NCBI RefSeq assembly: GCF_009932475.1
Contig: NZ_BJOV01000003.1
Location: forward strand, 992,001-1,056,000
Direction of reading: 5' to 3'
Origin: Gordonia spumicola
GTDB lineage: Bacteria; Actinomycetota; Actinomycetes; Mycobacteriales; Mycobacteriaceae
Length of the DNA: 64,000 nt
A program made the position numbers and the translations under genes. Below are positions 41,182-50,500 of this stretch, one piece after another (within the stretch, counting starts at the first letter, position 1; each line of letters begins with the position of its first letter). The notes beneath the pieces were generated by a model that saw only the letters and a program-made list of their open reading frames with translations, ran no database searches and was not told the DNA's origin.

Positions 41182-42321
41182 TCACACCTCTGATGCGTCG
41201 AGTGACGTCGACCAGGCGTCGTAGCCGTACACCCAGTCGCCCCCACCCGCGGTGCGAAGCCAGTTGTTGTCGCGGGACGATGCTTGAATCCTCGAGGCAC
41301 GCGGCTTCCGCGTCGCCTCGTACCGAGAGAACGCCGTCGACGGATCGTCGAATTCGGCGAGACATCGGGCCAACACCACGGCGTCCTCGCACGCCTGTCC
41401 CGCGCCCTGAGCCATGAACGGCGTCATCGGGTGGCACGCGTCACCGAGGAGCACCGCACGATCCCCACTCCAGGCAGGCAACGGAGGTCGGACGTAGAGC
41501 GCCGACTTGAGCACACCGTCACATCGGTCGAGAAGCGTCCGCGCCTCGGGATGGAAGTCCACGTAAAGGGACCGGAGTTCGTCGATGCTTCCGGGCGTGG
41601 TCCACGACTCCTCCGTCCACGCGGTCTGGCCGACCGTCGCGAAGACGAACACCTCGTCGAGGCCGAGCGGAAAGGTCACGATCTGCGTGGCGGGGTCCGG
41701 TCCCCACCACTTGGTGAAGCAGTCGGCGTTGGGCACGCCGGCGACCGCATCGCTCGGGATCACCGCGCGGAACGCGACGATGCCGGTGAACTCGGGTTCA
41801 TCGGGCCCGAACAGCGCATGGCGCACACGCGAGTGAATGCCGTCCGCACCGATGACGACGTCGGCGCGAGAATCGGAGCCGTCGGCGAACCGGAGCCGGA
41901 CGCCTTCCGCGCCGTCCTCGATCGAGTCGAGTCGTCTGCCGAGTTCGATGACGCCGGCGGGGAGCTCCCGCTCGAGGGCCGACATGAGGTCTCCGCGATG
42001 GACCGTGAGCTGCGGCGCACCGTATCGCTCTCGGGCGTCGTCGCCGAGCGCGACCCTCGAGGTCTCCTCGCCGGTGTCCCACATTCGGCTCAGCCGGAAC
42101 TGCGGGTGGCCGCCGTGAGCGCGCAGCCAGTCCCCGACCCCGCCGCCGAGACCGTCGAGGGCCTTGACCGCATTGGGCGTGAGATTGACGTCCGCACCGA
42201 CGCGTGAGAAGCCGGACGACTGTTCGTACACGGTCACGTCGACACCCGACCGGAGGAGCGCGGCCGCGGCGGTCAGACCGCCCACGCCTCCGCCGACGAC
42301 AGCTGCCTGCAGTTTTTTCAT
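41182..42321 (-). CDS. FAD-dependent aromatic monooxygenase (salicylate hydroxylase/6-hydroxynicotinate monooxygenase-like)
   Basis: 379 residues. The FAD fold AAVVGGGVGGLTAAAALLRS is at the N-terminus, the DG motif in VVIGADGIHSRVR lies mid-protein, and GDACHPMTPFMAQGAGQACE near 290 is the second FAD motif of class A flavin hydroxylases. Sequence style resembles NahG, NicC and 3-hydroxybenzoate 6-hydroxylase, which hydroxylate, sometimes with decarboxylation, an aromatic acid. GGGAG precedes the ATG at 42321. It is a single-gene unit behind its own AT-rich promoter with a class B-like motif. Confidence 0.9.
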   Translation of the reverse strand: MKKLQAAVVGGGVGGLTAAAALLRSGVDVTVYEQSSGFSRVGADVNLTPNAVKALDGLGGGVGDWLRAHGGHPQFRLSRMWDTGEETSRVALGDDARERYGAPQLTVHRGDLMSALERELPAGVIELGRRLDSIEDGAEGVRLRFADGSDSRADVVIGADGIHSRVRHALFGPDEPEFTGIVAFRAVIPSDAVAGVPNADCFTKWWGPDPATQIVTFPLGLDEVFVFATVGQTAWTEESWTTPGSIDELRSLYVDFHPEARTLLDRCDGVLKSALYVRPPLPAWSGDRAVLLGDACHPMTPFMAQGAGQACEDAVVLARCLAEFDDPSTAFSRYEATRKPRASRIQASSRDNNWLRTAGGGDWVYGYDAWSTSLDASEV

Positions 42322-42344
42322 GTGATGGACTCCCAAGCGCTCGA

Positions 42345-42385
42345 TCCGATTTAGCTTGATGCTTAACTATCTAGCAATAAGCTAT
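42345..42385. promoter_or_regulatory. AT-rich palindromic promoter region of the flavin monooxygenase
   Basis: AGCTT and AAGCT arms flank CTTAACTAT (42362-42370), and GCTTA pairs with TAAGC. The CTTAACTAT core resembles TTTAACTAT at 32508. It is a candidate second member of the class B operators. Confidence 0.45.
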
Positions 42386-42441
42386 AATCTGGATCACACT
42401 CAAGGTCAAGCAATGCGAGTCGTCATTCCTCCGGATCGGGA

Positions 42442-43239
42442 TCAGAAGTGCGTTCCCCCGTCGACGCGGACCTCGGTGCCCGTGATGAACGCACCGTCGG
42501 AACTGGCGAGCATGGCGACGACACCCGCGACCGTCTCGGGGCCCGCGAAGCCCTGGCCGAGTGCGGGCAGCAGCTTGGCGAACAGGCCGAAGTCGGCGTC
42601 CTCCGGGAGTCCCGGTCCCCGGCTCTGTCCGCTCTCTCCGCTGCCGTCGGTCATGCCCGACGAGATGGAGCTCGGCTGCACGGCGGTGAACCGGATCCCC
42701 TGCTTGGCGTATTCGGCGGCGAGCGCGTGCGTCATCGACTGGATGCCGCCCTTCGACGCCGCGTACGCGGCCATGTACGGATGCGCGAACATCGCCGACG
42801 TGGAGCTGAAGTTGACGACGGCCGCGTCGTCGGACTCGATGAGCGCGGGCAACGACTCGCGGATCATCAGGAACGTGCCGACCAGGTTCACCCGGATCAC
42901 GAGCTCGAAATCGGCGAGCGACGTCGTCTCGGTGCGCGACGACCGCAGGATCCCCGCCGCGTTGACCAGCACGTCGATGCCGCCGAGCGCCTTCCGCGCG
43001 GCCGCGACGCCCGCCGTCACCGACGCCTCGTCGGCGACGTCGACGACGACTGTCGTCAGTCGGTCGTGGCCGCCCGACTTCCCGACGGTGTCGGCGAGGC
43101 CTGCCTCGCTGACGTCCGCGGCGACGACGGTGCCGCCCTCGGCGAGTATCCGCAGGACAGTCGCCTGGCCGATGCCGGATCCGGCCCCGGTGATCAGGGC
43201 GCGGCGGCCTTCGTAGCGGGCGGGGACGACTGCAGACAT
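42442..43239 (-). CDS. Short-chain dehydrogenase/reductase
   Basis: 265 residues. LITGAGSGIG binds the cofactor, NAAG follows, and the active site has VNFSSTS with AAYAASKGG (Ser, Tyr-x3-Lys). VVAADVSE suggests NAD. GGAG lies seven bases before the ATG at 43239. It is the first gene of the island on the minus strand and probably a dehydrogenase of the aromatic pathway, though no substrate is deducible. Confidence 0.88.
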   Translation of the reverse strand: MSAVVPARYEGRRALITGAGSGIGQATVLRILAEGGTVVAADVSEAGLADTVGKSGGHDRLTTVVVDVADEASVTAGVAAARKALGGIDVLVNAAGILRSSRTETTSLADFELVIRVNLVGTFLMIRESLPALIESDDAAVVNFSSTSAMFAHPYMAAYAASKGGIQSMTHALAAEYAKQGIRFTAVQPSSISSGMTDGSGESGQSRGPGLPEDADFGLFAKLLPALGQGFAGPETVAGVVAMLASSDGAFITGTEVRVDGGTHF

Positions 43240-43301
43240 GGGCGGGCTCCTTCTCCGACGGCGGAGTCCCCATCGTGTCATCCGAACGGGCCGGCCACCG
43301 G

Positions 43302-43328
43302 CGGATGTCCCATCCGGCGGGACATCCG
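43302..43328 (-). terminator. Hairpin ending the pyc-SDR operon
   Basis: CGGATGTCCC (43302-43311) and GGGACATCCG (43319-43328) form a perfect 10-bp stem. It lies directly after the stop of the SDR gene that follows pyc. Confidence 0.7.
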
Positions 43329-43330
43329 GC

Positions 43331-44161
43331 TCAGTCCAGTCCGACGAGCGTCGCCGACTCCTCCCACAGGCCGTCGATCAGCCGTTGATCGCGCGCCTGC
43401 CTCGACTGCGGACCGTCGGCTCGATGCCGGTTGAAGTAGACGCCGCCGATCGCCGGATCGGCCCCGCGCCTGGCGAGTTCGATCAACGGCTCGGCGCCCT
43501 TCTCCGGGCTGATCGTGCCGAGATGCCGCAGCGGCGTCCGGTACGCGAGCCCCACCCAGAACGAGTCGCGGCCGAAACTCGACGCCACGACTCCGGGATG
43601 CACCGCCGCGGCGATCACGCCGTCCGACGCCCACCGTTGGGTGATCCCCTTCGCGAACAGGATGTTCATCAACTTGCTGCTGCCGTACGCGCGCGGCTGG
43701 CCGACGGCGCGGCGTCGCCCGTCGAGGTCGGTCAGATCCACGCGCCCCAACAGGTTGCCCATGCTCGACGTGTTCACGACCAGCGCGCCGTCGCCCGCCG
43801 TCAGTCGCTCACGCAGCAGATTGGTCAGCAGGAATCCGGCCAGATGATTGATCTGGAAGTTCGGCTCGAACCCGTCGACGGTGCGGTCGACGGGGTCGAA
43901 CGTGCCGCCCGCGTTGTTGAGCAGGACGTCGATCGACGTGGTGTGTTCCGCGATCCGCGCCGCGAGCGCGCGGACGTCGTCGAGCACCCCGAAGTCGGCG
44001 CTGAAGGTGGTCGCGCCGGTGTCGGCTGCGACGGCCGCCAGTTTGGTCTCCGACCGCCCGACGACGATCAGGTCGACGCCGTCGGCGGCGAGGGCACGGG
44101 AGGTGACCGCACCGATGCCGTCGCTGCCGCCGGTCACGACGACGGTCCGCCGATCACTCAT
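43331..44161 (-). CDS. SDR-family oxidoreductase, retinol-dehydrogenase-like
   Basis: 276 residues. VVVTGGSDGIG at the start, LLNNAGGTF, then NTSSMGN and RAYGSSKLMNILF give the catalytic Ser, Tyr and Lys. HPGVVASSF is typical of retinol dehydrogenase/WW-domain oxidoreductase-like SDRs. It overlaps the pyc stop by eight bases, so it is translated with pyruvate carboxylase, although no metabolic link is obvious. A hairpin follows the stop. Confidence 0.85.
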   Translation of the reverse strand: MSDRRTVVVTGGSDGIGAVTSRALAADGVDLIVVGRSETKLAAVAADTGATTFSADFGVLDDVRALAARIAEHTTSIDVLLNNAGGTFDPVDRTVDGFEPNFQINHLAGFLLTNLLRERLTAGDGALVVNTSSMGNLLGRVDLTDLDGRRRAVGQPRAYGSSKLMNILFAKGITQRWASDGVIAAAVHPGVVASSFGRDSFWVGLAYRTPLRHLGTISPEKGAEPLIELARRGADPAIGGVYFNRHRADGPQSRQARDQRLIDGLWEESATLVGLD

Positions 44162-47100
44162 CGGTCAGCGCCACCAGCAGATCGCCCGCCTCCACCTGCG
44201 CCACCTTCGTGATCGCGGCACGACTCACCACGCCCGCACGCGGGGACGTGATCGCGGCCTCCATCTTCATCGCCTCGATGGTGCCGATCTGCCCGCCGGC
44301 CTCGACGGTGTCGCCCTCGGCGACCGCCAACGTGACGACGCCCGCGAACGGAGCCGCGACGTGGCCGGGATCGTTCTTGTCCGCCTTCTCGGCCGCCGGG
44401 ATCTCCGCCGCCACCGACCGGTCGCGCGCGGCGACGGGCCGGAGCTGGCCGTTCAGGATGCACATGACGGTCCGCATGCCGTGCTCGTCCGGCTCCGAGA
44501 TCGCCTCGAGCCCGATCAGCAGGTTGACTCCCTTGGACAGTTCGACGCGGCTCTCCTGGCCGCTGCGCAGGCCGTAGAAGAACTGGCCCGCCGACAGCCG
44601 CGACGTGTCGCCGTACTTCTCGACATGGTCCAGGTACTCCCTGGTGGGGCCGGGGAACAGGAGACGGTTGAGCGTCGCTCGGCGCGTCGCCGAGTCGCCC
44701 GCCAGGCCGGCTTCGTCGTCGGCTGTCAGCACGGTCTCCGGCTTCGGCTCGGCGCGGCCGGCCAGCGCCTTGGTCCGGAACGGTTCGGGCCAGCCGCCGA
44801 CGGGCGTGCCGAGCTCGCCTCGCAGGAATCCGATCACCGAGTCCGGGATGTCGTAGCGGGCCGGGTCGGCGGCGAAGTCGTCGACGTCGACGCCGGTGCC
44901 GACGAGCGCGAGGGCGAGGTCGCCGACGACCTTCGACGACGGCGTCACCTTCACCAGGCGTCCGAGGAGACGGTCGGCCGCGGCGTATTTGGCCTCGACC
45001 TCCTCGAACCTGTCGGCGAGGCCTAGTGCGGTCGCCTGTGCGCGGAGGTTCGACAGCTGCCCGCCGGGGATCTCGTGCGTGTAGACGCGGCCGGTCGGCG
45101 ACGGGACGCCCGACTCGAACGGCACGTACACCTTGCGCAGGGCCTCCCAGTACGGCTCCAGATCGCAGACGTTGTCCAGGTTCAGCCCGGTGTCGCGGTC
45201 GCTGTGGGCGGCCGCGGCGACGATCGCCGACAGCGACGGCTGGCTGGTGGTCCCCGACATCGGCGCGCTGGCGCCGTCGACGGCGTCGGCCCCGGCCTGC
45301 CATGCGGCGAGGTAGGTGGCGAGCTGGCCGCCCGGCGTGTCGTGGGTGTGGACGTGAATCGGCAGATCGAACTCCGACCGCAACGCCGTGACCAGCTTGG
45401 TCGCCGCCGTCGGGCGCAGCAGTCCCGCCATGTCCTTGATCGCGAGGACGTGCGCGCCCGCGTCGACGATCTGCTCGGCGAGCCGCAGGTAGTAGTCGAG
45501 CGTGTACAGCTTCTCGTCGGGGTTCGCGAGGTCGCCGGTGTAGCTCATCGCGACCTCGGCGAGCGTCGTGCCGGTCTCGCGGACCGCGTCGATCGCCGGA
45601 CGCATCTGGTCGACGTTGTTGAGGGCGTCGAAGATGCGGAAGATGTCGATGCCGGTCGACGCCGCCTCGGCGACGAACGCCCTGGTCACCGACTCCGGGT
45701 ACGGGGTGTAGCCCACGGTGTTGCGTCCGCGCAGCAGCATCTGGAGGCAGATGTTGGGGACTGCCTCACGCAGCTGGGCGAGCCGGTCCCACGGGTCCTC
45801 CTTGAGGAAGCGGAGCGCGACGTCGTACGTCGCACCGCCCCACGCCTCGATCGACAGCAGTTCCGGCGTCAACCGTGCGACGTGTGGCGCAACCGCGGTC
45901 AGGCTCGACGTCCGTACGCGCGTGGCGAGCAACGACTGGTGGGCGTCGCGGAAGGTGGTGTCGGTGACGGCCAGCGCCGACTGCTCGCGGAGTGCTTTCG
46001 CGAAGCCGTCGGGACCGAGGTCGAGCAGCCGCTGGCGGGAGCCTGCGGGCGGCGGGACCGACAGGTCGACGGCGGGCAGCTTCTCGGTGGACCGTCCGGT
46101 CTTCGGCCGCGGACCGTCGGGCAGGTTGACGGTCACGTCGGCCAGGTACGACAGGATCTTCGACGCGCGGTCGGCCGACGCGTTCAACGTGAGCAGATGC
46201 GGACGTTCCTCGATGAACGACGTCGTGACGTGACCGGCGCGGAAATCGGGGTCGTCGAGCAGGCCCTGCAGGAACGGGATGTTGGTGGAGACGCCGCGAA
46301 TCCGGAACTCGGTGACGGCGCGGCGGGCGTGGGCGACGGCCGATTCGAAGTCGCGGCCGCGGCAGGTGAGCTTCACCAGCATCGAGTCGAAGTAGGCTCC
46401 GACCTCGGCACCGAGCGCGGACCCGCCGTCCAGGCGGATGCCGCCGCCGCCGGGGCTGCGGTAGGCGGTGATGCGGCCGGTGTCGGGGCGGAAGCCGTTC
46501 GCCGGGTCTTCGGTGGTGATGCGGCACTGCAGCGCCGCGCCGCGGATCACGATCGACTCCTGGCTCAGTCCCAGCTCAGCGAGGGTGGCTCCGGCCGCGA
46601 CGCGCAGCTGCGACTGCACGAGGTCGACGTCGGTGATCTCCTCGGTGACCGTGTGCTCCACCTGGATGCGCGGGTTCATCTCGATGAACATGTGGTGACC
46701 GCGCTCGTCGACGAGGAATTCGACGGTGCCCGCACAGCTGTAGCCGATCTGCCTGGCGAAGGCGACGGCGTCGGCGCAGATCTTCTCGCGCAGTGCCGGG
46801 TCGAGGTTGGGGGCGGGCGCGAGTTCGACGACCTTCTGGTGACGTCGCTGCACCGAGCAGTCGCGTTCGAAGAGGTGGATGACGTCGCCTTGGGTGTCGG
46901 CGAGGATCTGCACCTCGATGTGGCGGGGATTGATGACGGCCTGTTCGAGGAACACCGTCGCGTCGCCGAACGCCGACTCCGCTTCGCGCGACGCGGCTTC
47001 GATCGCTTCGCGGAGAGTCGAGATGTCTTCGACGCGGCGCATCCCGCGTCCGCCGCCGCCCGCGACGGCCTTCACGAAGATCGGGAACGTCATCGATTCG

Positions 47101-47555
47101 GCGACGCGGAGCAGGTCGTCGACGTCGGTCGACGGCTCCGACGACGGCAGCACGGGCAGTCCGGCGGCTTTGGCCGCGGCGATGGCGCGGGCCTTGTTGC
47201 CCGTCAGTTCGAGCACGTCGCGCGGCGGGCCGACGAACGTGATGCCGTTCTCTTCGCATGCGGCGGCCAGGTCCGGGTTCTCCGAGAGGAAGCCGTAGCC
47301 GGGGTAGATCGCGTCGGCGCCCGCCTGCTTCGCCGCGTCGATGATCAGATCGATGTCCAGGTAGTTCCGGACGGGGTGACCGGGTTCGCCGATCTGGTAC
47401 GACTCGTCGGCCTTGGTGCGGTGCCCGGAGTTGCGGTCCTCGTACGGGAACACCGCGACGGTCCCGATGCCGAGTTCGTAGGCGGCACGGAAGGCGCGGA
47501 TCGCGATCTCGCCGCGGTTGGCGACGAGGACTTTGGCGAAGTTCTTGCTGGTCAT
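44154..47555 (-). CDS. pyc: Pyruvate carboxylase
   Basis: 1133 residues, the normal single-chain length. It makes oxaloacetate from pyruvate, bicarbonate and ATP, refilling the TCA cycle. The biotin carboxylase domain (about 1-460) shows the ATP loop GGGGRGMR and EMNPRIQVEHTVTE. The carboxyltransferase domain (about 535-810) starts TDTTFRDAHQSLLATRVR and includes LAIKDMAGLLRP. The biotin carrier domain ends the protein with EAMKMEA, where Lys1097 is biotinylated. AAAGGAAA precedes the ATG. This anaplerotic enzyme would support growth on aromatics and fatty acids feeding acetyl-CoA or pyruvate. Confidence 0.97.
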   Translation of the reverse strand: MTSKNFAKVLVANRGEIAIRAFRAAYELGIGTVAVFPYEDRNSGHRTKADESYQIGEPGHPVRNYLDIDLIIDAAKQAGADAIYPGYGFLSENPDLAAACEENGITFVGPPRDVLELTGNKARAIAAAKAAGLPVLPSSEPSTDVDDLLRVAESMTFPIFVKAVAGGGGRGMRRVEDISTLREAIEAASREAESAFGDATVFLEQAVINPRHIEVQILADTQGDVIHLFERDCSVQRRHQKVVELAPAPNLDPALREKICADAVAFARQIGYSCAGTVEFLVDERGHHMFIEMNPRIQVEHTVTEEITDVDLVQSQLRVAAGATLAELGLSQESIVIRGAALQCRITTEDPANGFRPDTGRITAYRSPGGGGIRLDGGSALGAEVGAYFDSMLVKLTCRGRDFESAVAHARRAVTEFRIRGVSTNIPFLQGLLDDPDFRAGHVTTSFIEERPHLLTLNASADRASKILSYLADVTVNLPDGPRPKTGRSTEKLPAVDLSVPPPAGSRQRLLDLGPDGFAKALREQSALAVTDTTFRDAHQSLLATRVRTSSLTAVAPHVARLTPELLSIEAWGGATYDVALRFLKEDPWDRLAQLREAVPNICLQMLLRGRNTVGYTPYPESVTRAFVAEAASTGIDIFRIFDALNNVDQMRPAIDAVRETGTTLAEVAMSYTGDLANPDEKLYTLDYYLRLAEQIVDAGAHVLAIKDMAGLLRPTAATKLVTALRSEFDLPIHVHTHDTPGGQLATYLAAWQAGADAVDGASAPMSGTTSQPSLSAIVAAAAHSDRDTGLNLDNVCDLEPYWEALRKVYVPFESGVPSPTGRVYTHEIPGGQLSNLRAQATALGLADRFEEVEAKYAAADRLLGRLVKVTPSSKVVGDLALALVGTGVDVDDFAADPARYDIPDSVIGFLRGELGTPVGGWPEPFRTKALAGRAEPKPETVLTADDEAGLAGDSATRRATLNRLLFPGPTREYLDHVEKYGDTSRLSAGQFFYGLRSGQESRVELSKGVNLLIGLEAISEPDEHGMRTVMCILNGQLRPVAARDRSVAAEIPAAEKADKNDPGHVAAPFAGVVTLAVAEGDTVEAGGQIGTIEAMKMEAAITSPRAGVVSRAAITKVAQVEAGDLLVALTDE

Positions 47556-47685
47556 CGGATCGGATTTCCTTTGATCATCGTTGTGCGGCGGGGATGTCCC
47601 GCATCACACTCAAAGGTAATTGGGGCGACCGATCACCATGTTCCGATTCGCCGACCATGACGATCTGTTTTCGTCATCGAACGCT

Positions 47686-49140
47686 TCAGGACCGTTCTAT
47701 CTCCAGACACAGCGACGACATCACGTTCAGCAGGACGTTGAGTCCGTACGTGGTGAGGAAACCGCCGACGTGCGGGAGCAGTTCGATGCCGAGGGCCGAC
47801 GAGAACAGCGGCGACACCGTCGCGGCGTCGACCGTCGTGAGCACGAAGGTGATGATCTTGGCCGCGATGTCGGCGGCGAGCTTCGCGCCCGCGACGGTCA
47901 CGTCGGCGAGGGTGATGGTCTGCGCGAGGCCGACGCCCTTTCCGAGGACCTTCGCGACGCCGAGGATCTTCGCCAGTTCGGGACTGTCCGACGACCCGTT
48001 CTCGAGCCCGAAGTCGATGATCTTCTCGAATTCGGACGGCCCGGGGTCGGTCCCCTCCGGCACCCGAGTGGAGCCGAGGAACCGTTCGAGCACCGAGGTG
48101 ACGCTGACGATCCGCTGCTTGGTCTTCTCGTCGGGCGCGTCCTTCTGCAACTGCTTCGACGTGATGGTGACGATGCGGCCGAGCGAGAGGTCGGCGACGG
48201 ACGGGCAGGTCGACGGTTCGGCGATGGCGACCTGGTCGGCGATGTCCTGGATGATCGCCGGGACCTCGGTGCTGAACTGCAGGTCGGGGTCGGGCTTGCC
48301 CGCGCGGTCCATCTCTTCCGGGGTCATCTTCACCAGGCACCGGCCGATGATGGCGTCGCTGATCTTGCCGTACAGCAGCGCCATGCCCTGCGTACCGAGC
48401 GACAGCGGCATCGTGATCAGCGTGATACTGGCGAACGGTCCGGACGTGAAGAGGATCGGCGCGATGTCGTTGATCACGGACGTCGGGACCAGGACGGTGA
48501 GGTAGAAGTACAGCCACGCCGTCTCGACCGCCTGGCTGACGGTCAGATTGTCGAGGTGGATCGGCTGGTCGAAGCGGCCGTTCTTGACGTTCATCAACTG
48601 GGTGACGATCCACTGCGAGATCGGGTCCCGATGCGTGTTCATCGGGGCGCTCTCCGACGCCCCGAGGCCGCGCGGATGCGTCGACACCGCGAGGGAGGAG
48701 ATCTCCAGCTTGTGCATGTCGGCCAGCACCGAGGCCTTCGTCGACTCGGCCTCGGCGCGCTGCGCGGCGGGCAGATACGGCGTGAACGAGTCGAAGACGG
48801 CCCGGACGACGGCCCCGAACGTCGCGTTCTCGGCTCCGGCGCACGTCGAGTCGGCCGGCTTCGGCGTGATCGTCGGCGTCGTCTCGGCCGGCTTGTCCGA
48901 ATCCGAGTCGGGCTTCTTCTCGTCCGTCGGCGACTCGACGGTGGCCGAGTCCTCGAGAGCGGGGTGTGTGGCAGCGGCCGGGCTCTCCTCCAGGGCGGCC
49001 GCTGCCGTCTCCACGGACGCCGTCAGGTCGCGTGCGGGCGTCGGGCTGCTCTGCCCGACGCTCATGATGATGACGGAACTCGCGAGGAGGGCGCCGCCGA
49101 CGCGGAACGCCCGCGACGACAGAAGACGACTGATTGCCAC
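47686..49140 (-). CDS. Exported or membrane-anchored protein of unknown function
   Basis: 484 residues from GTG 49140. An N-terminal hydrophobic segment after two Arg (AFRVGGALLASSVIIMSVGQ) looks like a signal anchor. Residues 35-95 are Ser/Thr/Pro/Glu-rich and probably a flexible wall-spanning linker. The remainder is helical with hydrophobic stretches (LYFYLTVLVPTSVINDIAPI, ASITLITMPLSLG) and three isolated cysteines that could pair. I recognise no domain. The start is uncertain because the ribosome site is weak. The next gene upstream lies 180 bases away, so it has its own promoter. Confidence 0.7.
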   Translation of the reverse strand: MAISRLLSSRAFRVGGALLASSVIIMSVGQSSPTPARDLTASVETAAAALEESPAAATHPALEDSATVESPTDEKKPDSDSDKPAETTPTITPKPADSTCAGAENATFGAVVRAVFDSFTPYLPAAQRAEAESTKASVLADMHKLEISSLAVSTHPRGLGASESAPMNTHRDPISQWIVTQLMNVKNGRFDQPIHLDNLTVSQAVETAWLYFYLTVLVPTSVINDIAPILFTSGPFASITLITMPLSLGTQGMALLYGKISDAIIGRCLVKMTPEEMDRAGKPDPDLQFSTEVPAIIQDIADQVAIAEPSTCPSVADLSLGRIVTITSKQLQKDAPDEKTKQRIVSVTSVLERFLGSTRVPEGTDPGPSEFEKIIDFGLENGSSDSPELAKILGVAKVLGKGVGLAQTITLADVTVAGAKLAADIAAKIITFVLTTVDAATVSPLFSSALGIELLPHVGGFLTTYGLNVLLNVMSSLCLEIERS

Positions 49141-49320
49141 TGGAACCTGAGAACCCTCTACTCACGACGTCACGCACGGCCTGCGACGTCCAACGGGTTC
49201 ATTCACTCACGAGTTGCTTGCCCCACAGCAACCGTGGCACAGTGCCGCACCTCACACGGCCCTCTTTGGTCGACGAACGTCAAAATCGTGCCGCCGACGG
49301 CCGAGTCGCGTCCCAGTCCG

Positions 49321-50400
49321 TCACCTCAGTGGGACTGCGACGTCCGACCCGCCCTCCCGCGTGAGACGCGCCGCCACCTGCACGATCTGCGCGTTCGGCG
49401 TGAACCCGCCCGCGAACAGGACCTGCCCCTGAGCGAACGACGGCGACCGGTCGAGCAGGGCCTGCGGCGCATACCCGAAGACCTGCGCGAGTTCGGCGAG
49501 ATCACGGGCGGAGCTCATCTTCATGAGTCCGAGGTTGTCGCACTGCGATAGCGCATTGGGATGGACCTTCGACGGTCGTTGTGTCGACAGCAGCAGCCAG
49601 ATCCCGTACTTGCGGCCTTCGGCGGCGATCTGCACGATCCGGTCGGTGAGCAGCTTCTCCAGCGGCGTCGACGGATTCGGCATGCACAGGTTGTGCGCCT
49701 CGTCGATCACCACGAGGCGGCCGATCCGCTCGTCGCGTCGCGCCCACAGGTCGTCGAGCACGGCGAGCGCCGCCGCCTGCAGCTCTTCGGGAGTGCCGAA
49801 CGATCCGAGGTCGACGACGGTGGCGTCGGCCCGCTCGGCGACGACGTCGGTCACGTCACGTCCGCCCCACGCCCACAGGTTCCAGTCGGCGACACCGAGG
49901 TTCTCCAGGCGGACCGCGATCCGCTGGAACCGCTCGTCGTCGCTCTTGCGCAGCCAGTCGACGAGCGCCTCCCCGACCTCCGGGATGCCCGCGGCGGCCG
50001 ACCTGATCATGGTGTTGAACTCGTCGGCGTCGCGGACCGGATCGAGTTGCAGGATCGCCGCCCGCGACCGGATGTCCATGTCGACGAACCGCACCGTGAG
50101 CGGATCGTCGGAGGCGCCGGGTCGCAGGACGCGAACCGTCCGATCCCCGAGTTCGGCGGCCTCCGCCGCCGGAGCGTCGTCGCGCACCGCGCCGAGCTTC
50201 GTGAAGTCGGAGTTCGGATCGAGGACGACGATCGGGAGTTCGGTGTGCAGCAGCACCTGCTCGAGGAGCACCCCGAGCGCGTACGTCTTGCCCGACCCGC
50301 TCTGCCCGCACCAAAAGGTGTGACGGTTGAGGCGATGAGCGAGCAGTGCTGCGGGATCGGCGGAGTCGAGGTGGTGCCCGACGGGAAGATTCGACGACAT
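49321..50400 (-). CDS. HerA/DUF87-like P-loop ATPase
   Basis: 359 residues. Walker A is CGQSGSGKTYALGVLL near 32-40, Walker B is LVVIDEAHNLCMP, and LLLSTQRPSKVHP with a following Asn/Asp segment is the sensor region of HerA/FtsK-type ATPases. The C-terminus FAQGQVLFAGGFTP is common in small actinobacterial members. These proteins translocate DNA or remodel complexes. No nuclease such as NurA is adjacent, so the role is open. The gene is monocistronic and divergent from a VOC protein. Confidence 0.83.
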   Translation of the reverse strand: MSSNLPVGHHLDSADPAALLAHRLNRHTFWCGQSGSGKTYALGVLLEQVLLHTELPIVVLDPNSDFTKLGAVRDDAPAAEAAELGDRTVRVLRPGASDDPLTVRFVDMDIRSRAAILQLDPVRDADEFNTMIRSAAAGIPEVGEALVDWLRKSDDERFQRIAVRLENLGVADWNLWAWGGRDVTDVVAERADATVVDLGSFGTPEELQAAALAVLDDLWARRDERIGRLVVIDEAHNLCMPNPSTPLEKLLTDRIVQIAAEGRKYGIWLLLSTQRPSKVHPNALSQCDNLGLMKMSSARDLAELAQVFGYAPQALLDRSPSFAQGQVLFAGGFTPNAQIVQVAARLTREGGSDVAVPLR

Positions 50401-50500
50401 GAGGGCCGATCGTAGCCGCAGACCACTCGATTCGGACGATGGTCTGATCGGTCAGTTTTGAAGAAGCGTCACCCTCCGCACCGCCAGTAGCGTCGCTCTC

